Origin: Verrucomicrobiota bacterium
GTDB taxonomy: Bacteria > Verrucomicrobiota > Verrucomicrobiia > Opitutales > Opitutaceae
Length of the DNA: 42,719 bases
Direction of reading: 5' to 3'
NCBI GenBank assembly: GCA_014584295.1
Contig: JACTNC010000020.1
Coordinates: forward strand, 1 to 42,719
Position numbers and translations under genes: made by a program. The notes below the pieces were generated by a model, which was not told the DNA's origin, ran no database searches, and worked only from the letters and a program-made list of their open reading frames with translations. Below, in pieces: positions 1 to 9,724 of the stretch. Position 1 is the first letter of the stretch, and each line of letters begins with the position of its first letter.

Positions 1-233
1 TCCGTCGCGCTCGTGAGTGCCGACGGCACCGCTTCCAGCACCGAGATAAACGTGTTCACATCGAGACCGCGCTTCGCGCACGCTGCCGCAAGTGTGATCT
101 TGCCGCCACAGCAGAAATCAATGCCGACCCGCTCGAACACACCGGCAAGCAGCGGCCGTGCGGCAACAATGTGACCGACCATGGTCTCGGGAGTGATCTT
201 CGAGGAATTCGTGGGATGCGCTGATGTACTCAT
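1..233 (-). CDS. Iron-sulfur cluster repair protein (RIC/ScdA/YtfE family), N-terminal part
   Basis: The gene runs off the left edge; only the first 77 codons are present. Residues 39-44 read DFCCGG, the signature of the ScdA N-terminal domain (DUF542), preceded by a helix (VGHIVAARPLLAGVFERVG) typical of the family. Known members (YtfE, ScdA, DnrN) are cytoplasmic di-iron proteins that restore iron-sulfur clusters damaged by nitric oxide or oxidative stress; the hemerythrin-like di-iron domain would lie outside the window. The ATG at 231-233 gives the usual short leader before the motif. No strong ribosome binding site is visible. The gene is separated by 160 bp from the end of the carbohydrate locus and is probably unrelated to it. 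Confidence 0.88.
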   Translation of the reverse strand, partial: MSTSAHPTNSSKITPETMVGHIVAARPLLAGVFERVGIDFCCGGKITLAAACAKRGLDVNTFISVLEAVPSALTSAT

Positions 234-320
234 ATCTTTTGGAAATGATCCCATTATAGCCCATTTTTGGTTTCCCGCCTTGAGCTATGTCAATTTACAG
301 CACGATCGCATGAGATTCGC

Positions 321-347
321 ATCCCCGCCAGAGTTGCCGGCGGGGAT
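321..347. terminator. Perfect GC-rich hairpin, probable terminator of the 14104-394 locus
   Basis: ATCCCCGCC at 321-329 pairs exactly with GGCGGGGAT at 339-347 around a 9-nt loop. It lies 46 bp beyond the stop codon of the leftward CocE-type gene and before the start of the leftward RIC gene's upstream region. No T-tract follows on either strand, so it is a terminator by position and stem strength only. Confidence 0.45.
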
Positions 348-393
348 GCCGGTGAAGCGGTTTGTCCGCTGACGCGCAGGCCCGCTTGGAGGA

Positions 394-2289
394 CTAATGC
401 GAGATCGGGATGACAGGCAAAACGATATGCGACGGATGGGCGCGGTCGTGCAACAGCGTGTTGGTGGCAATCACGACGCGGCGATTGTCAGCAAGTGGCT
501 CGCCTGAATTGGGATTCACATCAAACCTTGGAAAATTGCTGCTCGAGATGTCGACGCGGATCCTGTGTCCCTTCTTGAAAACGTTCGACGTCGGATAGAT
601 CTTCAGTGTGAACGGATAGATCTTTCCCGGTTCCATGAACACTTCCTTTTTCAGGGATTCACGGAAGCGCGCACGAACGATTCCGTCGCCGATGTTCAGG
701 TCAAATCCATGCGGGAAATCGCCGCTCGGGGGATAGACGTCGACAAGTTTGGCGGTGAAGTCCGTGTCAACCGCGGAGGACGAGGCCCAAAACTTTACCT
801 CGATCTCTCCTGTCACCTCCACGTCGGCCTCAAGCGGTTCGGTGCGAAAAACAAGGATGTCGTTTCGTGCGGAAATCGGAAGCGGATTAGGCCAGTTCCA
901 GAACTGGGGACCGCCGCGTTGGTCCCACGCGCCCTGCTGCATAATGTCGTCGCCCGAGGAGATGGGTCCTCCGAGCGTCGGAACAGGATCGCGAGGATCG
1001 AACTGAAAACTCGTACTTCCGCCCCTGGCAGGTGGCTTCGCGGTTCCTAGCCCCCCACCCGGCTGAAAATAATACGGCGTGTACTGCGTGCGTGCGAGTG
1101 GCCACTCCTGTTCATTGCGCCAATAACCACCGTGGTTCAGCAGTCCGTCGGGCGTCTTGCGTCCATCGCCCGTGCCCATCACGAAGATCCGGACATTCGT
1201 GGCAAACGGTGCCGCGCGACCGACCGAGTTGGCCATGCCCTTCAGCCAGTGATCGTACCATTCGAGCCGCCAGGCAAGGGGGTCCGGGATCGCGGCATCA
1301 GGACCAAAACTGACCTGACCATGGGATGACTTTCCCTGTTCTCCATGGATCCAAGGACCCATGATCAGGTACACTGGCCCTTTGATCGCCTGGTGGAGCG
1401 CAGTGAAGTTGGCTGTCGTATTGCCGCCCCACGAATCGTACCACCCTCCAACGAGGTAAACCGGGATATCCTTGTAGCGCTTCGGATCGGCCAGGATGTT
1501 ATTCTGCGCCCAGAAGGCATCGTCTGCACCATGCCGCATGGCCTCGACGAGCCAGTTCTCGTATTCAGGCGCAAGTTGCAACGGTGTCGTTCCATAGCGC
1601 AGCGGCAGATGCTTGAGATAGTTGAAACGCTGTCCGGAAAGCTCCATCAGCTCCGCAGCCGTGGCCGGGTCGCGTCCGGCGCGGCTGCCCTTCGTGACCT
1701 TTGTCATGATCCAGTTCCAGAAGCGCATTTCAAAGGCCCCCGCATTGCGCAGGCTCTGGCGGCCAATATTCGACATCGCGTCCACGGGAATGACCGTCGT
1801 GAGCTGCGGCACTTTCTCGAGCGCCATGGCATGCTGGGTGCCACCGACATAGGATGTGCCAAACATCCCGATCTTTCCATCCGACCAAGGCTGCTGCGCG
1901 ATCCACGCGCCGCAATCCCATCCATCCCGTCCGTCGTCCGTCAGCATGTGCCACTCGCCTTCGGACGCAAAGCGACCTCGTGTATCCTGCGCAACAAAGA
2001 CATACCCGCGGGAAGCGTAGTACGGTCCGATGACATTGAGCGGCGTCCACGCCGTCTCCGACTTGTCGTATGGCGTCCGCGTCAGCACAACAGGAAACCT
2101 GCCAGGCGCCGGTTTGCCATTCTTCGCAGGCATATAGAGGTCCGTGGCAAGCTTCACGCCATCGCGCATCGGCACCATCACGTCCTTTCTCACGATGACT
2201 TCAAATTCAGGCGGACGCGAATAGCCGACAAGGGAGACAAGGGCGCCTAGCCCGGCGCACATGAGAATGAATCGTAAGGAGTGTTTCAT
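394..2289 (-). CDS. CocE/NonD family hydrolase (X-Pro dipeptidyl-peptidase S15-like)
   Basis: This is a 631-residue exported alpha/beta hydrolase. Residues 1-22 form a signal peptide. The catalytic triad of the family is visible: Ser146 in GTSYVGG, Asp285 in GGWYDSWGG and His315 in MGPWIHG. The N-terminal RDGVKLATDLYMP and QDTRGRFASEGEW stretches are typical of CocE/NonD proteins, and residues from about 380 to the end match the beta-sandwich X-Pro dipeptidyl-peptidase C-terminal domain, ending in RIRVDISSSNFPRFDVNPN. Known relatives cleave acyl esters (cocaine, glutaryl-7-ACA) or X-Pro dipeptides, so the exact substrate cannot be read. It is the last gene of the leftward glycan locus, 133 bp after the preceding gene, and may remove an ester group from the glycan; that role is inference. 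Confidence 0.9.
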   Translation of the reverse strand: MKHSLRFILMCAGLGALVSLVGYSRPPEFEVIVRKDVMVPMRDGVKLATDLYMPAKNGKPAPGRFPVVLTRTPYDKSETAWTPLNVIGPYYASRGYVFVAQDTRGRFASEGEWHMLTDDGRDGWDCGAWIAQQPWSDGKIGMFGTSYVGGTQHAMALEKVPQLTTVIPVDAMSNIGRQSLRNAGAFEMRFWNWIMTKVTKGSRAGRDPATAAELMELSGQRFNYLKHLPLRYGTTPLQLAPEYENWLVEAMRHGADDAFWAQNNILADPKRYKDIPVYLVGGWYDSWGGNTTANFTALHQAIKGPVYLIMGPWIHGEQGKSSHGQVSFGPDAAIPDPLAWRLEWYDHWLKGMANSVGRAAPFATNVRIFVMGTGDGRKTPDGLLNHGGYWRNEQEWPLARTQYTPYYFQPGGGLGTAKPPARGGSTSFQFDPRDPVPTLGGPISSGDDIMQQGAWDQRGGPQFWNWPNPLPISARNDILVFRTEPLEADVEVTGEIEVKFWASSSAVDTDFTAKLVDVYPPSGDFPHGFDLNIGDGIVRARFRESLKKEVFMEPGKIYPFTLKIYPTSNVFKKGHRIRVDISSSNFPRFDVNPNSGEPLADNRRVVIATNTLLHDRAHPSHIVLPVIPISH

Positions 2290-2422
2290 GATGGATCAGG
2301 TGTTCAGTCCGTGTGGGCGCGAGGTGTATTCAATAACGGGTTACTCGTTCATCCTATCGGTCGGCCGGATCCGGTCCACTATCAGGATTGGACACCTGGC
2401 CGACAAAGCGTGAGGACGAACG

Positions 2423-3610
2423 TCAAAGGTGCTTGTCGAGAAAATCAAGGATGGCTTTCGGTTCAAAGACATGCCCGCCTTCATGAACGTTGAACTGAAA
2501 GCGGTCGGCCAGTCCAAGTCTCTCGTAAAAGCTCATGGTCCGCTTTACCTCGGGCTGGGCTTCCTTGAGATCAATGATCGTATCCGCCTTGCCCAACTGC
2601 AGCATGCAGGGTCTAGGGCAAATCAGGGCCATCGCCTGGAACCCTCCAAGTCCGCCAACCGTCTCCCGCTCCGGCGCGCGCGCGGTGCCCGCGGCAGATC
2701 GCTTCAGCGTCATGGCGTAGTCCTTCAGGTATCCTGATGGCGTGGCAACCTTGATGAAGGGATTGAGCGCAGCCGCATACATCGTGTAGAAGCCTCCCCA
2801 GGACAGGCCCGCCATGCCGACCCGGTCCGAATCAATTTCGGAACGGGTCCTCATCAGCGTACGCGTGCTCTCGATGATCTTGTACAGCTCCAGGCCGACA
2901 ATGCTCGTGCCTCCTAGCTTTAGCTTGCGATCCAGTTCCTCACGGGCAACTCCCGGGATCACAGGATCTCCACAATAGCTGCAGTGCATCGCCAGCGCAG
3001 GCGCCCAAACGATGTAGCCACGCTTGACCGCCTCGAAACCGAAATGGTTGTAGTTGGCGCGCGTATCGAGATCGCAAATCGCCTCCGGATTTCCTCCTCC
3101 CCCATGCTGGGCAATGAGCAGCGGTGCCTTGGCGAGTCGTTTCTTCGGGAGCATGTAGATGCCGTACGCGTCCACGCCATCGACCACTTCTACCCACACC
3201 CGGTAGACAAAGCAGTGGCGATCCTCACCGACCTGCTCGAAGCGCCGGACGACCCCCTTTTTGGCACCGGGAGGAGGCGTGCCAAATTGCGCCTGCAGAA
3301 ACGCACGGTAGGGAGCGAGCGAAGCCTCGTACGCCTTGGGATTCGAAAAGTCGGGCTTCACCCGCTCCATCGCCTCCTTGGCCTTTTCCTCGAGCAACTT
3401 GTCGGCATAGGCTTTTACCTGCAACTGCTGCTCTTCACGTATTGGGAAGGACCGGGAGAACGGTTCGCGATACTGCTCGGGCAACTTGGGTGCCGAATCC
3501 TTTGACGCTGCATCCGCCGCATAACAGCCCGAACACGCCAGCAAGAGGAGCAGACCGCTCCGCAACCATTGTGAATTCCTGCGCCTGGGGAGTATATTGT
3601 TTGGGTTCAT
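2423..3610 (-). CDS. Secreted alpha/beta hydrolase (dienelactone hydrolase/acetyl esterase-like)
   Basis: The product is a 395-residue secreted hydrolase. From the ATG at 3610, a basic stretch (RRRNSQWLR) is followed by LLLLLACSGC, a signal peptide with a possible lipobox (LLAC), so it may be a lipoprotein. Motifs are HGGGG near residue 170 (oxyanion hole), GLSWGG with nucleophile Ser270, an LGKAD segment likely carrying the acid, and HEGGHVF with the His near the end. Such folds in glycan loci are often carbohydrate esterases, so removal of acetyl or similar groups from the rhamnoside substrate is plausible but unproven. A GTG at 3658, preceded by GAGGAA, would add 16 residues before the signal peptide; I prefer the ATG because it gives a normal signal-peptide n-region. 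The gene follows the GH106 gene in the same direction. Confidence 0.82.
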   Translation of the reverse strand: MNPNNILPRRRNSQWLRSGLLLLLACSGCYAADAASKDSAPKLPEQYREPFSRSFPIREEQQLQVKAYADKLLEEKAKEAMERVKPDFSNPKAYEASLAPYRAFLQAQFGTPPPGAKKGVVRRFEQVGEDRHCFVYRVWVEVVDGVDAYGIYMLPKKRLAKAPLLIAQHGGGGNPEAICDLDTRANYNHFGFEAVKRGYIVWAPALAMHCSYCGDPVIPGVAREELDRKLKLGGTSIVGLELYKIIESTRTLMRTRSEIDSDRVGMAGLSWGGFYTMYAAALNPFIKVATPSGYLKDYAMTLKRSAAGTARAPERETVGGLGGFQAMALICPRPCMLQLGKADTIIDLKEAQPEVKRTMSFYERLGLADRFQFNVHEGGHVFEPKAILDFLDKHL

Positions 3611-3697
3611 GGAAATGATCTTGGTGACGACGTGCTTTGGATCGAAGTAATCCGGCACCTCGCGTTCCTCGTGCCGAACGCGCCGGCCCTATGTGAA

Positions 3698-6600
3698 TCA
3701 ATAGCCGACAAGTCTGACAGGACCGAAGAGTCCGGCCTCAATGACATCGAGTTCCTTCCACGGTTTCCTCTGCGAGACCGCGATGTTCGTGCGTGTCAAT
3801 TTGGGCAACTCGCCCCGCGCCTCACCAACGAGGCGGTTGTGCCAAGTGCCGACAACTTCGACGACAATCTCGTTGTCTCCATCCCGCAGTGCCTTCGTGC
3901 AATCGACATTGAACGGCTGCGTCCACACAACACCCTGGGACACACCGTTGATCCAGACCTCCCCGATCGACCAGAGCTTACCGAGTTCGAGTTCAACGCG
4001 GGACAGACCCTTCCTCCAGCCAGACGGCAAGGTAACAATGTGCCTATATTTTCCAGTACCGGCAAAATACCGCCACGCCGGATCTCTCTGCCGCGTCCAA
4101 GGCTCCACCCGCGAGAGCTCGAGCCGATGTGGAGCAGAGAGCTTGGACGAAAAATCCACCGTCCAGTTCCTTTCAAGCTCCAAGGTTTTCCGTGGAATCG
4201 GAGCTACAGAAAAATCGGCCTCTTCGGTGACGCCAGGCGTTCCGTTTGCCCGAAAGATCACGAATCCGGATCCACGCGCTGCCAGAGCAAGTGGGACATC
4301 CGTTCTGCCATTGCTGGACTCAACCGCACCAAGCCGACGGATAGCTCCGTTCACCGGGTCCCAGAATTCCGCCCTGCGTCCCGTTCCCCTGAATGAGGCC
4401 GTCGTCCTCACAGGTTCGTCGGTCCTGTTGCGGACAAAGTAAATGTCATCCGCCCCATCGTGTCGGTGGGTAAAATCGAGCGCGCCCGGTGCAATGAAAT
4501 CGGGTGAGAGTCCAAGTTCCTCCAGTACCTGTCTCTCCGGTACGCCCCAATAGACACGACCCTTGCCCAGGCTGCGGGAGGTCCTCGTACGACCATCCAG
4601 ATCGCCCCAGACCTTTGATGCCATGTTGTTAACTTCGCGATCACTCTCGGGGAATCCCTGAAGGCCGGTCGCCCGTGCAGGACGTGAACCTGAAATGACA
4701 GCTCCAGCGCGCACCAATGCCGCGAGCTTCTTCAGCACGGGTGGATGAATGGCATCCGTTTGCGGCAGCACGAGCATCGCATAGCTCGTGCCATCGGGTA
4801 GAGTGAGCCTGCCATCCCGCACGGAAAGGCGATTCAGTATCACATCGGCATTGACGACATCATAATCGTACCCCGCACCGAGTGCTGCCGGATTCCGCCT
4901 CGGTCCCACAAAATTCATCCCGCCGTCGCCGTAGTAGTAGAGCACGTCTGCTACAAAGCGCCCACGCTGCAGCAGGTAGGAGCTCCGTGCGAGATAGTCC
5001 AAAAAGGGCTTGGCCTTAGGCCACCAGGTAACGCTTCGACTGAGGTGTGTACCTGCTCCATAGACGAGGCCTGGCAGTCCATAATCGGGCGCCTGATGTG
5101 TCCATGTGTGCCAGACAAAATGGTTGCCCCCCTCGGTCAGGACGCGATCTGCACTCGGTTTCAAGTCCTGCGGTCCTTCCGCCCAATGATGGAACGAGGT
5201 AAAGGACTCCATGTGCACACGAGGTTTGCCATAGATGTGTGCAGCCGAGGCTGGTTCCTTGATGACGTTGAGTGCGTCATTGTCGGGCCAGAAAGGCCAG
5301 AATTCACCCTGCACGCTGTCAACCGTTCCATCCGCGAGCAATGCATCCACCGGTGGCGTATGAATCGGCGGCCCTGGTCCGCCCGCCTCCGACTTTACCT
5401 TCAGACCCGCAGCACGCGCGACCTCCACTGCCGTGCGGTAGTAGGCATCGACAACAACCTCTCCCAGTGTCTTCTGGTAATCAAAGAGGAACCTCTGCGT
5501 AAGTTCATCATTGCCGATGCGTGCACCGAAGATAGCGGGCAACCACGTTTCAAGTTCATAACCACGCCTGCGCTTGAACTCACCTGCAAACACGGGTGAC
5601 CACACTCGGCCCACCACCTCATAGCTCGCGAGGTACATGTTTTCCAAGCCCCTCGCCGCCAGATCCGGACCCAACCCCTTCTTCAGTTTTTCGATCACGT
5701 GATTCATGTGAATCCGCGTCGCCTCGGCACTAAGATGGTCGCTCGCCAGTCCGGTCGAGGCAGGACTCGGCACCTTGAGTTTTTCTCCTGTCACCATGCA
5801 CACGTAGCGCAGGATCGTCCAAGCGCCCGCGGGAGCATCCCACCGGAGCCGCCCCTCCCGATCCACGTGCTGCGTCACATCCACCAATTCTTTCCGGTCC
5901 TGAACGTCAAACGACGGGCGACCGGCAGTCGCAAAAACACCGCCTGAGCCCCTGGTCAAACCGTTGTGCACATTACCCGACCGCCAGGCGGCGTAGGACA
6001 AAGGCGTTGGCGCACGTACCATCAGCGCACCATCCCGGGATTGGTCTGCGGTATGCGATCCCGCAACGTTCCTCCCGGTTGAATCAAGAACCTCAAATTC
6101 GCCAAGTGTCCATCGCGCACGCGAGGCATCGTGGCCGCTCAGCAATTGCAGCCGTACAAACGAGGCCTTCGTCCCGGCGGGCAACTCAAAGCGCTGCGGT
6201 CCCTCACCCGGCTTGAGGTCACCTTGAAGTATTTCGACAAAATCCGATTCACGCGATCCCGTCTCCGATATCGCAATGGAAAATTTCCGAACAGGAGTCA
6301 TCGTCGCGGCCAACGCCGCAGGCGCCTCCGGTCTGCCTTGGTCAAAAACAACCGCGGTCAGATCATGTACTCCGACAGGGTCCAGACGAAGGACAAATTC
6401 ATGCGCGGCCAGTCGTCTTGGTTCGCGTATCGCCAAAACCGATACATCGGTCCAGAATGCCGGGCGTCCGTCGGGGCCGAGAGGCGCGAGCTTTTCCGGC
6501 TCAGGAAACGGCAGGGCAACATCCAGGCGTTTTCCTCCCTGGACCACAGCTTCGGTCGCATAAAGCGCCATCACCGCATGCTTGGGGTCAATCCACGGCC

Positions 6601-7018
6601 CTCCCATGTCCCAACTGCTGATGACGGACATGTCGACCTGCAGCCCCAGCCTCTTGGCCTCGTCCGCGGCAACCTGCAACTGGGCAACCCACTCGGGGCT
6701 CAGAAAAGCCGGCCCAGGCGACGGAATCGTTGCCGGATCACCGCGCGCACCCATTTCGAAAAGCAGAACGCCTCCCAGACCGGCATCCTTCATCGCCCGG
6801 AGTTCCTCCACCGCAGTTGGAAGATGGACATGACCGTTGAGCCACAGCCAGTAGGTGTGAGGTCTCGCATGCGGCGGCGGCGAGCGAAATCCGTCCTCAA
6901 GCGACTGCACCGCCTGCGCGGAAGGAGTTGCGGCTGACAACGCCGAAGCCAGCGCTGCTAGAATGCCGAGACGCCGGCACCAGGAGAGCAATGGCTTGAA
7001 CCTGCGGCGTATTTCCAT
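3698..7018 (-). CDS. Glycoside hydrolase family 106, alpha-L-rhamnosidase
   Basis: This is a 1106-residue exported enzyme with a signal peptide in residues 1-36 (cleavage near AQA). Residues 53-90 carry the GH106 opening motif: TYWLWLNGHV, then the helix EELRAMKDAGLGGVLLFEMG. The family hydrolyses alpha-L-rhamnosidic bonds, as in rhamnogalacturonan side chains and rhamnosylated flavonoids, with inversion. Near the C-terminus, GEVWINGVSQGVVWTQPF and GDNEIVVEVVGTWHNRLVG form the galactose-binding-like sandwich typical of these proteins. Length is normal for the family. An AGGA lies 14 bases before the ATG. It begins 12 bp after the nitrilase-like gene, so it is within the operon. It is the best clue that the locus targets a rhamnose-containing glycan. 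Confidence 0.92.
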   Translation of the reverse strand: MEIRRRFKPLLSWCRRLGILAALASALSAATPSAQAVQSLEDGFRSPPPHARPHTYWLWLNGHVHLPTAVEELRAMKDAGLGGVLLFEMGARGDPATIPSPGPAFLSPEWVAQLQVAADEAKRLGLQVDMSVISSWDMGGPWIDPKHAVMALYATEAVVQGGKRLDVALPFPEPEKLAPLGPDGRPAFWTDVSVLAIREPRRLAAHEFVLRLDPVGVHDLTAVVFDQGRPEAPAALAATMTPVRKFSIAISETGSRESDFVEILQGDLKPGEGPQRFELPAGTKASFVRLQLLSGHDASRARWTLGEFEVLDSTGRNVAGSHTADQSRDGALMVRAPTPLSYAAWRSGNVHNGLTRGSGGVFATAGRPSFDVQDRKELVDVTQHVDREGRLRWDAPAGAWTILRYVCMVTGEKLKVPSPASTGLASDHLSAEATRIHMNHVIEKLKKGLGPDLAARGLENMYLASYEVVGRVWSPVFAGEFKRRRGYELETWLPAIFGARIGNDELTQRFLFDYQKTLGEVVVDAYYRTAVEVARAAGLKVKSEAGGPGPPIHTPPVDALLADGTVDSVQGEFWPFWPDNDALNVIKEPASAAHIYGKPRVHMESFTSFHHWAEGPQDLKPSADRVLTEGGNHFVWHTWTHQAPDYGLPGLVYGAGTHLSRSVTWWPKAKPFLDYLARSSYLLQRGRFVADVLYYYGDGGMNFVGPRRNPAALGAGYDYDVVNADVILNRLSVRDGRLTLPDGTSYAMLVLPQTDAIHPPVLKKLAALVRAGAVISGSRPARATGLQGFPESDREVNNMASKVWGDLDGRTRTSRSLGKGRVYWGVPERQVLEELGLSPDFIAPGALDFTHRHDGADDIYFVRNRTDEPVRTTASFRGTGRRAEFWDPVNGAIRRLGAVESSNGRTDVPLALAARGSGFVIFRANGTPGVTEEADFSVAPIPRKTLELERNWTVDFSSKLSAPHRLELSRVEPWTRQRDPAWRYFAGTGKYRHIVTLPSGWRKGLSRVELELGKLWSIGEVWINGVSQGVVWTQPFNVDCTKALRDGDNEIVVEVVGTWHNRLVGEARGELPKLTRTNIAVSQRKPWKELDVIEAGLFGPVRLVGY

Positions 7019-7030
7019 GGCAAAAATGTC

Positions 7031-8191
7031 CTAGCGCGCCTTGAGCGCTTTTCGAATGCGCTCGACCTGGGCATCCATCTGTTCCTGCCCCAATTCCTTC
7101 ATCATCGCACCGATCGACAGACTGGCATCGTTCGACCAGAACAACCCGGTATCTTCGCGCGCATTCCAGACAAACCCGACACGATCGCCAAAGCGTCTTT
7201 GGAACACACGACCCTCGTCAACCTCCGGATTCCAATGGATCGCGGCAGAGACGAGATCAAACCGATGAACGAGAACCCCGGGTTTGGTCAGTTGGGCGTC
7301 GGGAAGTCCGATGGGATTAAAGACCGTGACGTTATCGCGCGGAGTTGAATTGACGATCCAGTAGCGATGTCGGTGCGCAAACCATGCCAGCGGGATGTTC
7401 TGAGGCGATGCGCTTGGAACCGCGACCAGCTCGGCACCCGCAGCGCCAAGTGCGGCCCATCCATCCTCAAATGACATGTCCCAGCAGATCTGGATTCCCA
7501 CCTTCCCAAAATCTGTCTTGAACACCGGTGCCTCATTCCCAGGAGTGACTCCGTTCTCAAACACACCGGATTTGTCGGCGAGCGGATGCAGCTTCCGGTA
7601 AACGCCAGCCACGTGCCCTTTCCGATCAAACAAAACCGCTGCATTCCGAACCACGTCCCGCCCACCAGATTTCTCGGCAAGCTGCATCGGAAGGATCAGC
7701 CAGGTTTTTTCTCGCGCTGCAAGGGCTGCGATCTCCCTGACTTCCTTGTCGTCCAATCTCAATGCCCGGTTGCCGGCGGTGCGAACCCCTTCTCCCCCCC
7801 GCTGAAGCGCATTCTCTGGAAGGACAAAAAGATCAAGTCCTGATCCCGGATAGCGCCTGGCAGCTTCACTCACCGCTTCGGCAAGAAAACGGTCGATGAT
7901 GGCGACACGCCCTTCGGCACTCATCTTGCGACCAAGAAACGTGCAGACCGTTGCAACGACTACCTTGCGCGGAGGTGACTGCAGCAGCAACGCCTGACGT
8001 TCCGCGAGCGTTAGTTCAGCCGCATGGGACATGGATCCCAAGAGTGACACGAGCACTATCCCTATGGATACGAACCGTAACCTTGTCCCAAATGTCGTCC
8101 AACCGACAGCAGCCTTGGCAATCGGCGCGCCCCATATGGAAAACCTCTCTCTGTTACGCCCGTGCGCCCGCATGCCCTTCATGACGTTCAT
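7031..8191 (-). CDS. Exported carbon-nitrogen hydrolase (nitrilase superfamily)
   Basis: The product, 386 residues from the ATG at 8191, is a nitrilase-fold amidohydrolase. The Glu-Lys-Cys triad is visible: Glu126 in VLPENAL, Lys200 in YRKLHPLA and Cys236 in GIQICWDMSFEDGW. The family cleaves non-peptide C-N bonds (nitriles, amides, carbamoyl groups). Unusually, a hydrophobic segment (RFVSIGIVLVSLLGSMSHA, about residues 39-57) precedes the catalytic domain, so the enzyme is probably exported or membrane-anchored. ATGs at 8182 and 8173 would shorten the long n-region; the one at 8173 has GAAGG just upstream. It sits 13 bp after the isomerase gene and 12 bp before GH106. It may remove an amide or N-acyl decoration from the glycan; this is inference. 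Confidence 0.88.
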   Translation of the reverse strand: MNVMKGMRAHGRNRERFSIWGAPIAKAAVGWTTFGTRLRFVSIGIVLVSLLGSMSHAAELTLAERQALLLQSPPRKVVVATVCTFLGRKMSAEGRVAIIDRFLAEAVSEAARRYPGSGLDLFVLPENALQRGGEGVRTAGNRALRLDDKEVREIAALAAREKTWLILPMQLAEKSGGRDVVRNAAVLFDRKGHVAGVYRKLHPLADKSGVFENGVTPGNEAPVFKTDFGKVGIQICWDMSFEDGWAALGAAGAELVAVPSASPQNIPLAWFAHRHRYWIVNSTPRDNVTVFNPIGLPDAQLTKPGVLVHRFDLVSAAIHWNPEVDEGRVFQRRFGDRVGFVWNAREDTGLFWSNDASLSIGAMMKELGQEQMDAQVERIRKALKAR

Positions 8192-8204
8192 GGCGACAAG
8201 CCAA

Positions 8205-9716
8205 TCAGCTCTTACTGCCCTGGTCGATGATGACCGTTTCAATGCCAAGCGCCTCGCCGAGCCTGCGGAGCGATTGGGCACGATGCCCAACACCCAGTGC
8301 AAAGTGATGAGTCGGTCCTTCAGCAACCCAACGCTTGAGGAAGGTCCTTACATCCGGACGGAAAAATCCGCGGGTATTCGTGTTTCCTGTCGCGGGTATG
8401 GGGCCACGCACACTTTCTCCCTCTGCCACGATAAACTTGAAACGCCCGTGCTCATTGACGCCGATGCTGAGCATTGTGATTGGGCCCTCCTTGATCTTGA
8501 ACTCGACACTCGCTCCATGACCCGGTTTGCCATGGTATTTGATCAAACTCCGAAGCACGGGCTTGCCGTCGGCAATGTTGATGTGATGCGGGCCGTCGTG
8601 CCCCACCAGGACAAATCCCTCCTGAAAATCAATCGGATGGAACTCGGCAAAACTGCCTCCGATCCCCAGTCGATCCATGATCAGCATGGCAATGCAGGTC
8701 TTGAGATCGGACTCACCGCACATCGGAAACCCCGCAGCCGTCAGCAGGGAATTTCCTACGATGAGATTGGTCACGATCGTCCGCAGCGTACTGCCCGGCT
8801 CTCCCTCGTAGTAGTAGGCGAGTCCGTCGAGCTGATGGTGCGCAATAAACTTGTCCAGGGTGACGGCAACCCTCGCTGCTGTGTTCAGATCCTCGTCGGT
8901 AAGTTTCCGAGTCACGGGATCCGCCTTGGGATCAGGCGTGTCGAACAGGTTGAGAATCTCTTCGCATTTTTTCTGTCTCTCCGCTTCGGTAACTTCGCGT
9001 TCAAAGCGCAGAAGATCATCCGCTTCAGTCTGGACAATGTGGCATCCGAATGCGGCGGTGAGCGCCGCCTGATCGGTCTGCATGTCAAACATGTGCTCGA
9101 TCGGATGTCCGAAATGTCCCACACGTGCGCGCTTCAGGTCATGAAGCACCATCGCGATCTCGCACCAATCCACAATCTCCGCATCCGCGGCCGGATCGTC
9201 ATGCAGGGTGCCGAGAATCACCTCCGGCGGACGTTTGCCCATACGCACGGCCACGCCTGTGAACTCCGGTACCGAGCAGAAGTCATCATTGGCGAGTTGC
9301 ATGTGCGTCGTCGCACGCGGGTAATCCAGCGCCGCCAGCGGCTGCAGTGCGACCAGCACGATCGGGATATCAAGCGAACGCACGATCACGGCAAAGGTCG
9401 CCGAAGTGGCATAGGTCACCATGTCGCAGAAAATCAGGTCTAGGTCTGCGGCCTTGAGACGCGGCACCAAGGCATACGCCGACTGGGCCCGGTCAATGAG
9501 GCCGAAATTGGTGACAGCAACGCCTGTCGCGGAAACCCTTTCCACGAGCACGTCGATCTTCTTCAACAACTCGTTCTCAAGGCCAGGGAACTGATTCCAA
9601 TAGGCGTGGTAACCTACGCCGAAGATTCCGACGCGTGCGGTGCGTGGCTTGCGGCGCGCGATGCGTGGGCGCATGGGCGCGCTTTCAGGGAGATTGGGCG
9701 TTTCGAGAAGTTGCAT
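8205..9716 (-). CDS. L-fucose/L-arabinose isomerase family protein
   Basis: This is a 503-residue cytoplasmic protein of the fucose/arabinose isomerase fold. The N-terminal part (VGIFGVGYHAYWNQFPGL, then DLDLIFCDMVTYATSAT) matches the Rossmann-like first domains. Metal and catalytic candidates are Glu335 in PMCGESDLKT, Glu366 in DFQEGF, His373 in VGHDGPHH, and the paired His in THHFALGVGH near the end. Family members convert aldoses to ketoses with Mn2+; which sugar is used is not readable, but L-rhamnose, L-fucose or L-arabinose released by the locus are candidates. The ATG at 9714-9716 is used because it starts 8 bp after the MFS stop; the open frame continuing upstream is an artefact overlapping that gene. 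Confidence 0.85.
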   Translation of the reverse strand: MQLLETPNLPESAPMRPRIARRKPRTARVGIFGVGYHAYWNQFPGLENELLKKIDVLVERVSATGVAVTNFGLIDRAQSAYALVPRLKAADLDLIFCDMVTYATSATFAVIVRSLDIPIVLVALQPLAALDYPRATTHMQLANDDFCSVPEFTGVAVRMGKRPPEVILGTLHDDPAADAEIVDWCEIAMVLHDLKRARVGHFGHPIEHMFDMQTDQAALTAAFGCHIVQTEADDLLRFEREVTEAERQKKCEEILNLFDTPDPKADPVTRKLTDEDLNTAARVAVTLDKFIAHHQLDGLAYYYEGEPGSTLRTIVTNLIVGNSLLTAAGFPMCGESDLKTCIAMLIMDRLGIGGSFAEFHPIDFQEGFVLVGHDGPHHINIADGKPVLRSLIKYHGKPGHGASVEFKIKEGPITMLSIGVNEHGRFKFIVAEGESVRGPIPATGNTNTRGFFRPDVRTFLKRWVAEGPTHHFALGVGHRAQSLRRLGEALGIETVIIDQGSKS

Positions 9717-9724
9717 GGGAATTG

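Noticed and set aside
8031..9443. Long open frame (470 codons) on the plus strand opposite the isomerase gene
   Set aside because: It is the mirror of a real gene in GC-rich DNA; its translation has no domain, no start signal and Arg/His-rich composition typical of shadow frames.
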